This document shows positions 38,376-46,355 of a DNA stretch of 64,000 bases, piece by piece. Source of the stretch: Brevibacterium antiquum CNRZ 918 (lineage in GTDB: Bacteria > Actinomycetota > Actinomycetes > Actinomycetales > Brevibacteriaceae); the NCBI RefSeq assembly GCF_900169145.1, contig NZ_FXZD01000002.1, positions 248,001-312,000 on the forward strand. Reading direction: 5' to 3'. Made by a program: the position numbers and the translations under genes. Within the stretch, counting starts at the first letter, position 1. Every line of letters starts with the position of its first letter. Below the pieces are notes generated by a model that saw only the letters and a list, made by a program, of their open reading frames with translations, did not search any database and was not told the origin of the DNA.

Positions 38376-39317
38376 CTAGCCGACGTTCTTGCAGGCATCT
38401 GCCTGGGTGGCATCGCAGATGTCGCGGATGGAATCGAAGTCTGAGTCCTCGACGGGCTTGTAGCCGTATTCGATCTCCTCAGGTAGGACGCAGTCGTCCT
38501 CGGAGGAGCAGATGCCGGCGTCGACCATGGCCGGAACGTTGGCCTTCTCACGCAGGATGGTCGTGATCTGCTTGGCCAGCTCAGGGTCCATAGACTCGTT
38601 GTTGACAGCGATCGGGTCCTCGGTGATGGGCTCGGACTCCCATGCGGGCTCCAGGCTGCCGGGCTTGACCTGGTCGGATTCCTCGAGCGTCTTGAGCATG
38701 GTGTCGTGGGCGAAGGCCGCATCGCATTCGCCGGAGTCCAGGGACAGCAGCGAGGCGTCATGACCGCCGGTCAGGACCTGTTCCATGTCCTTCTCCATGT
38801 CGAGACCTTCATCCATGATCCCCTTCATCGGCACGAGGTAGCCCGAGGTGGAGGCCTTGTCGACGAAGCAGACCTTCTTGCCCTTGAGATCGCTCAGGCC
38901 CTTGATGTCCGAGCCCTTCTTGACGTAGGCAAGCGAGGTGTAGGCCGGATCCTTCTTCGGATCGCTCGTCGGAGCAGCCGCGGGCTCCATGTCGATGCCG
39001 GAGTCCTTGGCGATGACATAGGCGAACGGACCGAACGAGGCGGCATCGATCTGGCCGGCCCGCATTCCTTCGATCACCGCTGCATAATCGGAGGCATTCT
39101 GGAACTCGACCGTCTTGCCGGTCTCCTCCTCGAGCAGTGCGGTGACGTTTTCGAAGGTCGATTCCAACGTGGACGATGACTCGGCGGGGACTGCGGCAAA
39201 GGTGATGGTGTCGCCGTCGTCGCCGGAGGAACCGCAAGCGGCGAGCAGCGGGAGTGCGAGCGCTGCGGCCGTGAGTGAGCGGACGGTGCGGGAGCGGAAG
39301 CGTGGGAACAGGGCCAT
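38376..39317 (-). CDS. phnD: Phosphonate ABC transporter substrate-binding lipoprotein
   Basis: This 313-residue precursor has a lipoprotein signal ending LPLLAACGSS. The mature part is a PhnD-type binding domain: ALLEEETGKTVEFQNASDYAAV, read in parts, FGPFAYVIAKD, and KGKKVCFVDKASTSGYLVP. I chose ATG 39317 because it starts a proper signal peptide; the upstream in-frame extension crosses the promoter. A 14-bp operator-like motif lies at 39382-39395, upstream of the start. It would deliver phosphonate or a related ester to the PhnE permease. Confidence 0.92.
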   Translation of the reverse strand: MALFPRFRSRTVRSLTAAALALPLLAACGSSGDDGDTITFAAVPAESSSTLESTFENVTALLEEETGKTVEFQNASDYAAVIEGMRAGQIDAASFGPFAYVIAKDSGIDMEPAAAPTSDPKKDPAYTSLAYVKKGSDIKGLSDLKGKKVCFVDKASTSGYLVPMKGIMDEGLDMEKDMEQVLTGGHDASLLSLDSGECDAAFAHDTMLKTLEESDQVKPGSLEPAWESEPITEDPIAVNNESMDPELAKQITTILREKANVPAMVDAGICSSEDDCVLPEEIEYGYKPVEDSDFDSIRDICDATQADACKNVG

Positions 39318-39381
39318 GGGCGGCCTGCCTTTCGAGTGGTCGGGGTGATCGCTTGGCTTCATTCTTCGACACCTCGAATCA

Positions 39382-39395
39382 ACATGTCTATACAA
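39382..39395. promoter_or_regulatory. Operator-like ACATGTCTATACAA upstream of phnD
   Basis: This 14-mer agrees with ACATGTATGTACAA at 40642-40655 at 12 of 14 positions and contains the inverted arms TGT-N4-ACA. It lies 65 bp before the phnD start, in an AT-rich patch. The second copy lies in the divergent hpnW-gntR gap, so both probably bind the same regulator. Confidence 0.65.
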
Positions 39396-39471
39396 TTCGA
39401 CCCTGTTCACCGATCGGACATGACAACTTCATCGGCGGTTGGGGCGAGGGGCTTCGAATGTGGTGCCGGTC

Positions 39472-40605
39472 TCAGGTGGAGGGCCGTGCGTCTGTCTCGG
39501 CCGGGTAGCCGCCGAGGATGCGGTCCGCGATCCCAAACGACAGAGTCATCCCGATCCCCGAGGTGACCACGGCGACCGTCGTTCGCGCGTCAGGGCGCTC
39601 GAGGATCAGATTCGTCTCGGTGCTGTCGGCATACTGGCCCAGCCACCGCTGGCGAACCACGGGTTCATCGATGCCGAGGATGCTGGTGGCGCGATCAAGC
39701 AGCAGATCCCCGACGCGTGCGTCGATGAAGGGCTCGGGGCTGAGATCATAGGCGTGGGAGTCGCCGATGAGCAGTCCGCCGGGGATATCGGTGACCATGA
39801 GGTTGGCGATGACATCGACGAGCTCCGGCTCCCGCTGCGTCAGATCCTCACGCAGTGCCGATGCTCCCGGCATGGCGGCGAACCCGTCGTAACGGGCCAA
39901 TGAGGTGCCCGTGAGCATGGCGAACCCGCTCGGGATCCGTTGCGGTCGCTCGATTAGGGACATTGCCAGCGTGCAGATGCGCACCCCGTGCGCCTCGGCG
40001 ATCTCCGGGAACAGGGAGGTGAGCTGATAGCCGGGGCAGACGACGACCTGCTCACCGTGGACATCGCCACGGTTGGTGGACACGGTGCCGTCGCCCACCT
40101 CGGTGACGGTAGTGTTCCACGTGAATTCGACACCCTCTCCAGCCAGCCACTCGGCAAGGGCGGGGGCTGCCTCACGTGGGTCGACGCGCATATCCAGGGG
40201 CAGGTGAGCCCCACCGATGGCGCCCAGGCTCGGGTTCCCGATGGCCGCCGCCACCTCCTCGGCGCTGAGCATCGTCGCCTGATCCGGACCCCGGTGATCG
40301 GCGAACTCCTGGAGGACGCGCAGTTCCGGTTCGGTCATGGCAGGGATGAAGGACCCGGTCTCTGCCGCCCAGATCCCGGTGGCTGCCGCGGCCTCCAGCC
40401 AGCCGGCTCGAGACGCCATCGCCAGATCCTGAGCGTCATCGGCCTGCCCAGTGAAGCAGGCGTGCCCGAAGTTCTGGATCGATGAGCCCACAGGGCGGGC
40501 GGAACGGTCGATGACACGGACGCTGCGGCCCTGACGGTGTGCGCGGAATGCGGTGGCCAGGCCCAGAATTCCGGAACCTACGATGATGAGATCAGTTTTC
40601 GACAT
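39472..40605 (-). CDS. FAD-dependent amine oxidase-type oxidoreductase (HpnW-like)
   Basis: This 377-residue flavoprotein is of the glycine/sarcosine oxidase (DAO) fold. The FAD motif is LIIVGSGILGLATAFRA, followed by RPVGSSIQNFGHACFTGQ, characteristic of the family I recall as TIGR03364. This family is found in phosphonate loci. It probably oxidises aminoethylphosphonate or an N-methylated form to phosphonoacetaldehyde, which the HpnX-like hydrolase could then cleave. The gene is transcribed away from the GntR regulator at 40858. Its substrate has not been read from the sequence. Confidence 0.82.
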   Translation of the reverse strand: MSKTDLIIVGSGILGLATAFRAHRQGRSVRVIDRSARPVGSSIQNFGHACFTGQADDAQDLAMASRAGWLEAAAATGIWAAETGSFIPAMTEPELRVLQEFADHRGPDQATMLSAEEVAAAIGNPSLGAIGGAHLPLDMRVDPREAAPALAEWLAGEGVEFTWNTTVTEVGDGTVSTNRGDVHGEQVVVCPGYQLTSLFPEIAEAHGVRICTLAMSLIERPQRIPSGFAMLTGTSLARYDGFAAMPGASALREDLTQREPELVDVIANLMVTDIPGGLLIGDSHAYDLSPEPFIDARVGDLLLDRATSILGIDEPVVRQRWLGQYADSTETNLILERPDARTTVAVVTSGIGMTLSFGIADRILGGYPAETDARPST

Positions 40606-40641
40606 TCCCCCATCTTGGTCGCTTGTTGTCGTACGATGAAC

Positions 40642-40655
40642 ACATGTATGTACAA
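40642..40655. promoter_or_regulatory. Operator-like ACATGTATGTACAA in the hpnW-gntR gap
   Basis: ACATGTATGTACAA contains TGTA-N2-TACA arms and lies 37 bp upstream of the hpnW start. It matches the copy upstream of phnD. It fits a GntR (HutC-type) dimer site controlling both the hpnW and phnDCE-hpnXZ units. Confidence 0.65.
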
Positions 40656-40857
40656 GTTTGGCGATTGTTCACCTGAACGTGACGTTGCGCTTCTCGGCCG
40701 GCACTCCCGGTTCATTCGCCCCGAATAGGAAGGAAGAGACGCCGCCGATCGGAGAACACGACGACCTCGAGCAGCGCAGCGCACGGCAAGCACAGCACCA
40801 CGGCAGCACAGTTGGAAGCACGTGTCCCCATCCCCGACCCCGACGAGGCCAGCACAC

Positions 40858-41625
40858 ATGACTCAGCAGCGCACACGACAGCAGTACGACGAAATCGCCC
40901 ACTATCTGCGAACTGCGATTCGCGAGGGGTATTTCCAGCCCGGCGACGAACTGCCCTCGGAAGCGGAACTGACCCGGAAGTTCACCAGCTCCCGCGGCCC
41001 GGTTCGACAGGCGATGTCGACACTGCGGACCGAGGGCCTGATCTCTTCGGGACGCGGGCGCCGGACGGTCGTATTGGACAATGTGCCCACACAGTCCTTC
41101 GACGACATCATCTCCTTCTCCCGGTGGTGCCACAATGCCGACATCGTCCCAGGCCAGCGCACCCAATGGGTGACCCGCAGGCCCGCCGAGAAGTCGCTGG
41201 CCGCAAGTCTGCGGATCCCAGACGGTGACCCGGTCGTCTCCGTCTTCCGGCTCCGCCTCATGGACGATGTGCCCACCATGGTCGAGCGCCTGAACTACCC
41301 CCTGGAGTTCGGGCGCCACGTTCTCGCCTTCGACACCGACTCCGGGTCGATCTACCAGGAACTCATCGACCAGGGCGTCGACATCAGCCGAACCTCGCGA
41401 ACCATCGATGCGATCGGTGCCAACGAGGACGACGCCACACTGCTCGAAGTTCCCGTCGGCACACCCCTGCTGCGAGTCCGACGCCGCGCATTCACCGGCG
41501 CGGGCGCGCTGATCGAGTCCTCTGACGACCGCTACCTTCCGTGGAAGGCCAGCTTTACGATGAACTCCACCCGGGGAAACCCCAGCTCGATGGCATTGAC
41601 GTCGACCAACCTCGGCGACATCTGA
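40858..41625 (+). CDS. GntR-family (HutC-type) regulator of the phosphonate genes
   Basis: This 255-residue regulator has the GntR winged helix (YLRTAIREGYFQPGDELPSEAELTRKF, read in parts, then GPVRQAMSTLRTEGLISSGRG) and a C-terminal UTRA effector domain (RLRLMDDVPTMVERLNYPL, ending GTPLLRVRRRAF). ATG 40858 is the simplest start; GTG 40822 follows TTGGAAG and is possible. It is divergent from hpnW. The shared motif upstream of hpnW and phnD makes it the likely local repressor, with a phosphonate or aminoalkyl compound as effector by inference. Confidence 0.83.
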   Translation: MTQQRTRQQYDEIAHYLRTAIREGYFQPGDELPSEAELTRKFTSSRGPVRQAMSTLRTEGLISSGRGRRTVVLDNVPTQSFDDIISFSRWCHNADIVPGQRTQWVTRRPAEKSLAASLRIPDGDPVVSVFRLRLMDDVPTMVERLNYPLEFGRHVLAFDTDSGSIYQELIDQGVDISRTSRTIDAIGANEDDATLLEVPVGTPLLRVRRRAFTGAGALIESSDDRYLPWKASFTMNSTRGNPSSMALTSTNLGDI

Positions 41626-41642
41626 GGTTCACCGCTCCGGAG

Positions 41643-41732
41643 TAGGCTCACAACCAACGCATCGTCAACCAACGCATCGTCTGCTGGTAGGCTCACAACC
41701 AACGCATCGTCAACCAACGCATCGTCTGCTGG
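41643..41732. repeat. Two exact 45-bp tandem copies, each with two CAACCAACGCATCGT
   Basis: The 45-bp unit starting TAGGCTCACAACC occurs exactly at 41643-41687 and 41688-41732. Each copy contains CAACCAACGCATCGT twice, so that 15-mer appears four times in 90 bp. The array fills most of the gap between gntR (stop 41623-41625) and the RclA-like gene (start 41745), with its ribosome site at the downstream edge. It is too short and regular for CRISPR. Confidence 0.92.
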
Positions 41733-41744
41733 AAGGAACCGATC

Positions 41745-43142
41745 ATGGCCGAGAACAACCACGACGCCGATTCGCACGAGCACGTGGACCTCCTCGTCAT
41801 CGGGTGGGGCAAGGGCGGAAAGACCCTGGCCGGGACCATGGCCAGAGCCGGCAAGCGCGTCGCCGTCGTCGAGCAGTCGGATGCCATGATCGGCGGATCC
41901 TGCATCAACATCGCCTGCATCCCCACGAAGATCTTGGTCCACGACGCGGAGAACAAACGCGATGACGACGACACTGACGAGTACTTCGCGAAGGCCGTGA
42001 AGCGCCGCGACACGTTGACCGGGGCGATGCGGAAGAAGAACTTCTCCATGCTCGACGACCTCGACTCGGTTCTCCTGGTCTCCGGTCGCGCCGAGTTCAC
42101 CGGCGAACGCGAAGTCCTCGTCACCGGCGGTGACGACACCATGCAGATCACCGCGGACACCGTCGTCGTCAACACCGGCTCGCTCGCGAACATCCCACCG
42201 ATCGACGGAGCGACGCTCGGCGGTCGCATCTACGACTCGGAGGCCCTGCAGCACGTCTCCCCGTTCCCCAAACGCCTGGTCGTCGTCGGCGGTGGATACA
42301 TCGGACTCGAGTTCGCATCGATGTTCACTCACTTCGGCTCCCAGGTCACCGTCCTCGACCGCGGCGAGCGTCCGCTGGCCAATGAGGATGCCGACGTCGC
42401 CGAGGTGGTCGCTCAGGCTCTGGCCGATGACGGAGTCACGATCATCAACGAAGCATCCGTGACCGCTGTTGCCGATGGAACCGATCAGGCCACCGTGACC
42501 TACGAGGTTGGTGGCGAAGAGAAGCAGGTCGACGCCGAGGCTGTCCTCCTGGCCGTTGGCCGTGCGCCAACAACCGAGGGCCTGGGCCTGGGCAAGGCCG
42601 GGATCGAGACCGACAAGCGCGGCTTCATCACGGTCGACGAGCACCTGCGCACCTCGGCCGAGGGCGTCTTTGCCGTCGGCGACGTCAATGGCGGACCGAT
42701 GTTCACCTACATCTCTCTCGACGACAATCGGATTCTTGCTGATCAGCTGCTCGGAGAGGGTGAGCGGAGTACCGCAGACCGGAGTGCTGTGCCCTACACG
42801 ATGTTCCTGACCCCGCCTGTGGCCCGCGTCGGGCTGAGCGAGGACGCCGCTCGCGAACAGGGGTATGACGTCAAGGTCGGGGCGAAGGCGATGGCCGACA
42901 TCGCCGCAGCGCCCCGGGCGAAGATCGAGGGTGACCCGCGCGGCATCGTCAAGTTCGTCGTCGACGGAGCCACCGACCACATCCTCGGCGCCGCACTCGT
43001 CCACGTGCACTCGCAGGAGGTCATCAACACCGTGGCCCTGGCGATGCGTCACGATGTCACCGCCACCGAGCTGCGCGACACGATCTACACCCACCCCTCC
43101 GCGACGGAAGCGCTGAACGAGGTGCTTGGGGCGGTGCAGTAG
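41745..43142 (+). CDS. FAD-dependent disulfide oxidoreductase (RclA/MerA-like)
   Basis: This 465-residue flavoprotein belongs to the pyridine nucleotide-disulfide oxidoreductase group. The redox-active Cys pair lies in GGSCINIACIPTK. The NAD motif is RLVVVGGGYIGLEFASMF. The C-terminal dimerisation domain has YTHPSATEALNEVL. The segment between the cysteines (INIA) favours RclA-like reductases over lipoamide dehydrogenase or mercuric reductase, which have different spacing residues. It lacks the MerA heavy-metal domain. It may protect against reactive chlorine or copper, by family analogy only. The ribosome site is GGAAGG, just after the 45-bp repeat. Confidence 0.82.
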   Translation: MAENNHDADSHEHVDLLVIGWGKGGKTLAGTMARAGKRVAVVEQSDAMIGGSCINIACIPTKILVHDAENKRDDDDTDEYFAKAVKRRDTLTGAMRKKNFSMLDDLDSVLLVSGRAEFTGEREVLVTGGDDTMQITADTVVVNTGSLANIPPIDGATLGGRIYDSEALQHVSPFPKRLVVVGGGYIGLEFASMFTHFGSQVTVLDRGERPLANEDADVAEVVAQALADDGVTIINEASVTAVADGTDQATVTYEVGGEEKQVDAEAVLLAVGRAPTTEGLGLGKAGIETDKRGFITVDEHLRTSAEGVFAVGDVNGGPMFTYISLDDNRILADQLLGEGERSTADRSAVPYTMFLTPPVARVGLSEDAAREQGYDVKVGAKAMADIAAAPRAKIEGDPRGIVKFVVDGATDHILGAALVHVHSQEVINTVALAMRHDVTATELRDTIYTHPSATEALNEVLGAVQ

Positions 43143-43326
43143 GGGAGGCACGCGGCGCGTCGACACCACGGTGGAGTGCCGAGCCCACTGTGCGCACAGA
43201 GTGGTCTCGAACCTCCGCAACTGTCTCGATGTCGCACGGCTGGATGTCGCGCGGCTGGGCGGTCGCGTGATCCCACGGCCGCGTGACCTCTGGCCCGAAC
43301 CGCCTCGGCGGTCATAGGGTTGGGGC

Positions 43327-44178
43327 ATGTCCTCATCAGTGCACGGCTCAGCGATTCCCACCCTTGACCTCAACGACGGCACGTCGATCCCGCAGATCGG
43401 CCTCGGCACCTACGCGATGAAGGGCGATGAGGGCGTCGACGCGATCGTGGCCGGCATCGGCAATGGCTATCGTCTTCTCGACACCGCGGTCAACTACGAG
43501 AATGAGCGCGAGGTCGGCCAGGCCATCGCGAACAGTCCTGCCGGCCGGGACGAGCTCTTCATCACGAGCAAGATCCCGGGCCGCCATCACGGCTACGAGG
43601 AGGCCATCGCCAGCACAGAGGAGTCGCTGGCCAGGATCGGCCTGGAACGACTCGACCTCCACCTCATCCACTGGCCCAACCCGAGCGTGGGCAAGTACGT
43701 CGACACTTGGCGCGGCCTCATCGAGCTGCGCGAGCGTGGACTGGTGACCTCGATCGGCGTCTCGAACTTCACCGAGGCGATGCTCGAACAGCTCATTGCC
43801 GAGACCGGTGTGACGCCTGCCGTCAATCAGGTCGAACTCCACCCCTATTTTCCGCAGACCGAGCTCATCGAATTCCACAAATCCATCGGCGTTCAGACCG
43901 AATCCTGGTCACCGCTGTACCGCGACCAAGGGCTGTTCAATGAGGCCCCCATCGCCGAGGCGGCCAGTGCCCATGGCGTCGAACCGGCCCAGGTCGTGCT
44001 GCGCTGGCACCTCGAGGTCGGCAGTCTTCCGATTCCGAAGTCGGCCAACCCTGCCCGCCAGGGGCTCAACGCTGACATCTTCGACTTCAATCTCACCCCC
44101 GCCGAGGTGGACGCGATCACCGCTCTCGAGCGCGGTCGGATGAAGGATCGTGACCCGCTGACCCACGAAGAGATGTGA
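43327..44178 (+). CDS. Aldo-keto reductase
   Basis: This 283-residue NADPH-dependent reductase of the AKR5-like group has LDTAVNYENEREVG (catalytic Asp and Tyr), FITSKIPG (Lys) and LHLIHWPNPS (His). SIGVSNFTEAML and the NADP-binding tail PIPKSANPARQGLNADIF also match. It would reduce an aldehyde or ketone, possibly 2,5-diketogluconate-type or methylglyoxal-like substrates. Upstream, tandem copies of TGTCGC-x-CGGCTGG occur in an otherwise featureless gap. It is probably a single-gene unit. Confidence 0.88.
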   Translation: MSSSVHGSAIPTLDLNDGTSIPQIGLGTYAMKGDEGVDAIVAGIGNGYRLLDTAVNYENEREVGQAIANSPAGRDELFITSKIPGRHHGYEEAIASTEESLARIGLERLDLHLIHWPNPSVGKYVDTWRGLIELRERGLVTSIGVSNFTEAMLEQLIAETGVTPAVNQVELHPYFPQTELIEFHKSIGVQTESWSPLYRDQGLFNEAPIAEAASAHGVEPAQVVLRWHLEVGSLPIPKSANPARQGLNADIFDFNLTPAEVDAITALERGRMKDRDPLTHEEM

Positions 44179-44320
44179 GAACGCAGGAACCGGGCCTGCA
44201 GGCAATCACTGCCACTGGGTGAAAGGTAAGGAAACTCACAGCACCTGGTAGGGTTGGAGTGTAGATTACTTTGAATTCTTGGCGGCGGCGCAGTGATGCG
44301 CGGCGAAAGGGAGGCGCCCC

Positions 44321-46046
44321 ATGGGTCCCTGATCATCATGCTCATCGGCCTGGCGATGTTCGTCGGCGGCTATCTCCTGTATTCGAAGTATCTCGGTCGT
44401 AAGGTCTTCCAGCTCTCCGACGGATTCACGACCCCCGCGCATGAGATGCGTGATGGAGTCGACTACGTTCCCACGAACAAGTACATCCTCTGGGGCCACC
44501 ACTTCACCTCGGTCGCCGGCGCGGCACCGATCGTGGGCCCGGCGATCGCGATCATCTGGGGCTGGCTCCCGGCCCTGCTGTGGGTGACGATCGGCACCAT
44601 CTTCTTCGCCGGTATGCATGACCTGGGAACACTGTGGGCCTCGGTGCGGAACAAGGGACGTTCGATCGGGGCTCTGTCCTCCCGCTACATCGGCAAGCGC
44701 GGGGCCAACCTCTTCCTCATCGTCATCTTCCTCCTCCTGCTCATGGTCATCGCGGCCTTCGCCGTGGTCATCAAGAACCTGCTCATCAGCACCCCCACGG
44801 CGGTCATCCCGACTTGGGGCGCCATCGTCGTCGCTCTGCTCGTGGGTCTGTGTGTCTACCGCCTGCGGATTCCGCTGATCCCGGTCACCGTCATCGGTGT
44901 CGTGGCCCTCTACTCCCTCATCGTCCTCGGCAACGCTGTGCCTGTGGTCCTGCCCGAATCAATCCTCGGGATGAGCCCGGCCACGTTCTGGATCGTCGCC
45001 CTCTTCGTCTATGGTGCAATCGCCTCGCTGCTGCCGGTGTGGGTGCTGCTGCAGCCACGTGACTACATCAACGGCGTCCAGCTGTTCATCGGCCTCATCC
45101 TGCTCTTCGGCTCGGTGCTCACCGCCACACTGTTCTCCGCGGTCAAACCGGAGATCGTCGCCCCAGCCGTCAACATGAACGTCCCCGACGGCACACCGAG
45201 CATGGTTCCCCTGCTCTTCGTCACCATCGCCTGCGGTGCCATCTCCGGCTTCCACGGCATGGTTGCCTCCGGAACGAGCTCGAAGCAGCTGGACAAGGAG
45301 ACCGATGCACGATTCGTCGGCTACTTCGGCGCAGTCGGCGAGGGCTGCTGTCCCTGGGCACCATTCTGGCCATCATCGGCGGCATCAAGTCGACGGCCGC
45401 TTGGCGCGAGATCTACTCGGCCTTCGGTGAAGGCGGCGTCGACGCCTTCGTCCAGGGCGGCGGCGCCCTGATGGAGAACGGACTCGGGCTGCCCGCATCC
45501 CTCTCGGCGACCGTCCTGGCCACCATGGCGGTCCTGTTCGCGGCGACGACGATGGACACCGGCATGCGTCTGCTGCGGTTTGTCATCCAGGAGATCGGCG
45601 AGACCGTCAAGCTGCGCATCAGCAACGTTCCGGCCACCCTTCTCGTCGTCGTCATCGGACTCGGGCTGACGTTCTCGCAGGGTCTCGGCGGTGAAGGCGG
45701 TCTGCGGATATGGCCGCTGTTCGGTACGACCAATCAGCTCATGGCCTCTCTGTCACTGTCCATCATCGCGGTGATCCTCATCCGCAAGCAGAGGAGCCCG
45801 TTGCCGGCGTTGATCCCCCTGGTCATCGTCTTCGTCATGTCGTTCTGGGCTGCCATCGACCAGTTGGTCAGCTTCGCCACCCCCGGATCTGCGGACTGGC
45901 TGCTCTTCGCCCTCGATGTGATCATCATCATCGCCAGCATCTGGGTCGCCATCGAAGCGATCCTGGCGATGCGTCGGGCTTACAAGGAGCCGCCGGAGAC
46001 ACCGGATGCGGACGAGAAGATCGTGGCCTCCCGAGAGAGCATCTGA
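44321..46046 (+). pseudogene. cstA: Carbon starvation protein CstA, reading frame broken twice
   Basis: CstA is a multi-TM peptide or pyruvate transporter. The frame opens naturally at ATG 44321, eight bases after AAAGGGAGG, but reads ATG-GGT-CCC-TGA. Adding one base in the GGG run gives MGSLIIMLIGLAMF, the expected start. The frame then holds to GYFGAVGEG at about 45345, where adding one C (GGC[C]TGCTGTCC) gives LLSLGTILAIIGG and restores CstA to the stop at 46044-46046. With these two bases the protein would be 575 residues, a normal size. As given, the gene is broken. The same two frames also appear as an N-terminally extended 392-residue piece and a 191-residue piece. Confidence 0.85.
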
Positions 46047-46052
46047 CCTGTG

Positions 46053-46355
46053 ATGTCGCCGATCAGTCGCGGTTCCATCCTCCACGGCCTGAGGGCTCTG
46101 CCGGAGAAGTGGACGGCCTTTCGCTCCGGTCTGCTCGAGTTCTACATCGGACCGTATCGGCAGACGCTGAAGCGTGAGCAGCAGGCCGAAGACGACTTCT
46201 TCTCAATCGTCGTCCTCGGCGAGTCGCTGGGCGTTCCCGACCCGGCAGCCTATTACACGGCCGAACTCATGCCCGCCGTGTGGGGAGACTTCCACGCCTG
46301 GCACCGGCGGATGGGCCTGCCGCGCTCTCCTCTGGATCACATCGCATGCTGTTAG
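46053..46355 (+). CDS. Small protein ending in Cys-Cys (cory-CC-star-like)
   Basis: This 100-residue soluble protein has predicted helices, a central GPYRQTLKREQQAEDDFFSI and WGDFHAWHRRMGLPRSPLD near the end. It finishes with ACC and a stop. A small family ending in Cys-Cys and encoded between cstA and an ArsA-like ATPase is known to me as cory-CC-star; this gene fits its size, position and tail. The start is ATG 46053, or GTG 46050. It begins six bases after cstA and overlaps the ATPase gene by ten bases. Its role is unknown; the tail could bind a metal, form a disulfide or be modified. Confidence 0.72.
   Translation: MSPISRGSILHGLRALPEKWTAFRSGLLEFYIGPYRQTLKREQQAEDDFFSIVVLGESLGVPDPAAYYTAELMPAVWGDFHAWHRRMGLPRSPLDHIACC

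Noticed and set aside
41643..41732. Possible CRISPR array from the repeated 15-mers.
   Set aside because: The units are contiguous, spacers are absent or identical, and there are no cas genes; it is a simple tandem duplication.
45331..45360. Programmed frameshift in cstA.
   Set aside because: No slippery heptamer or downstream pseudoknot is evident, and a second frame problem exists at the gene start, which favours error or decay.
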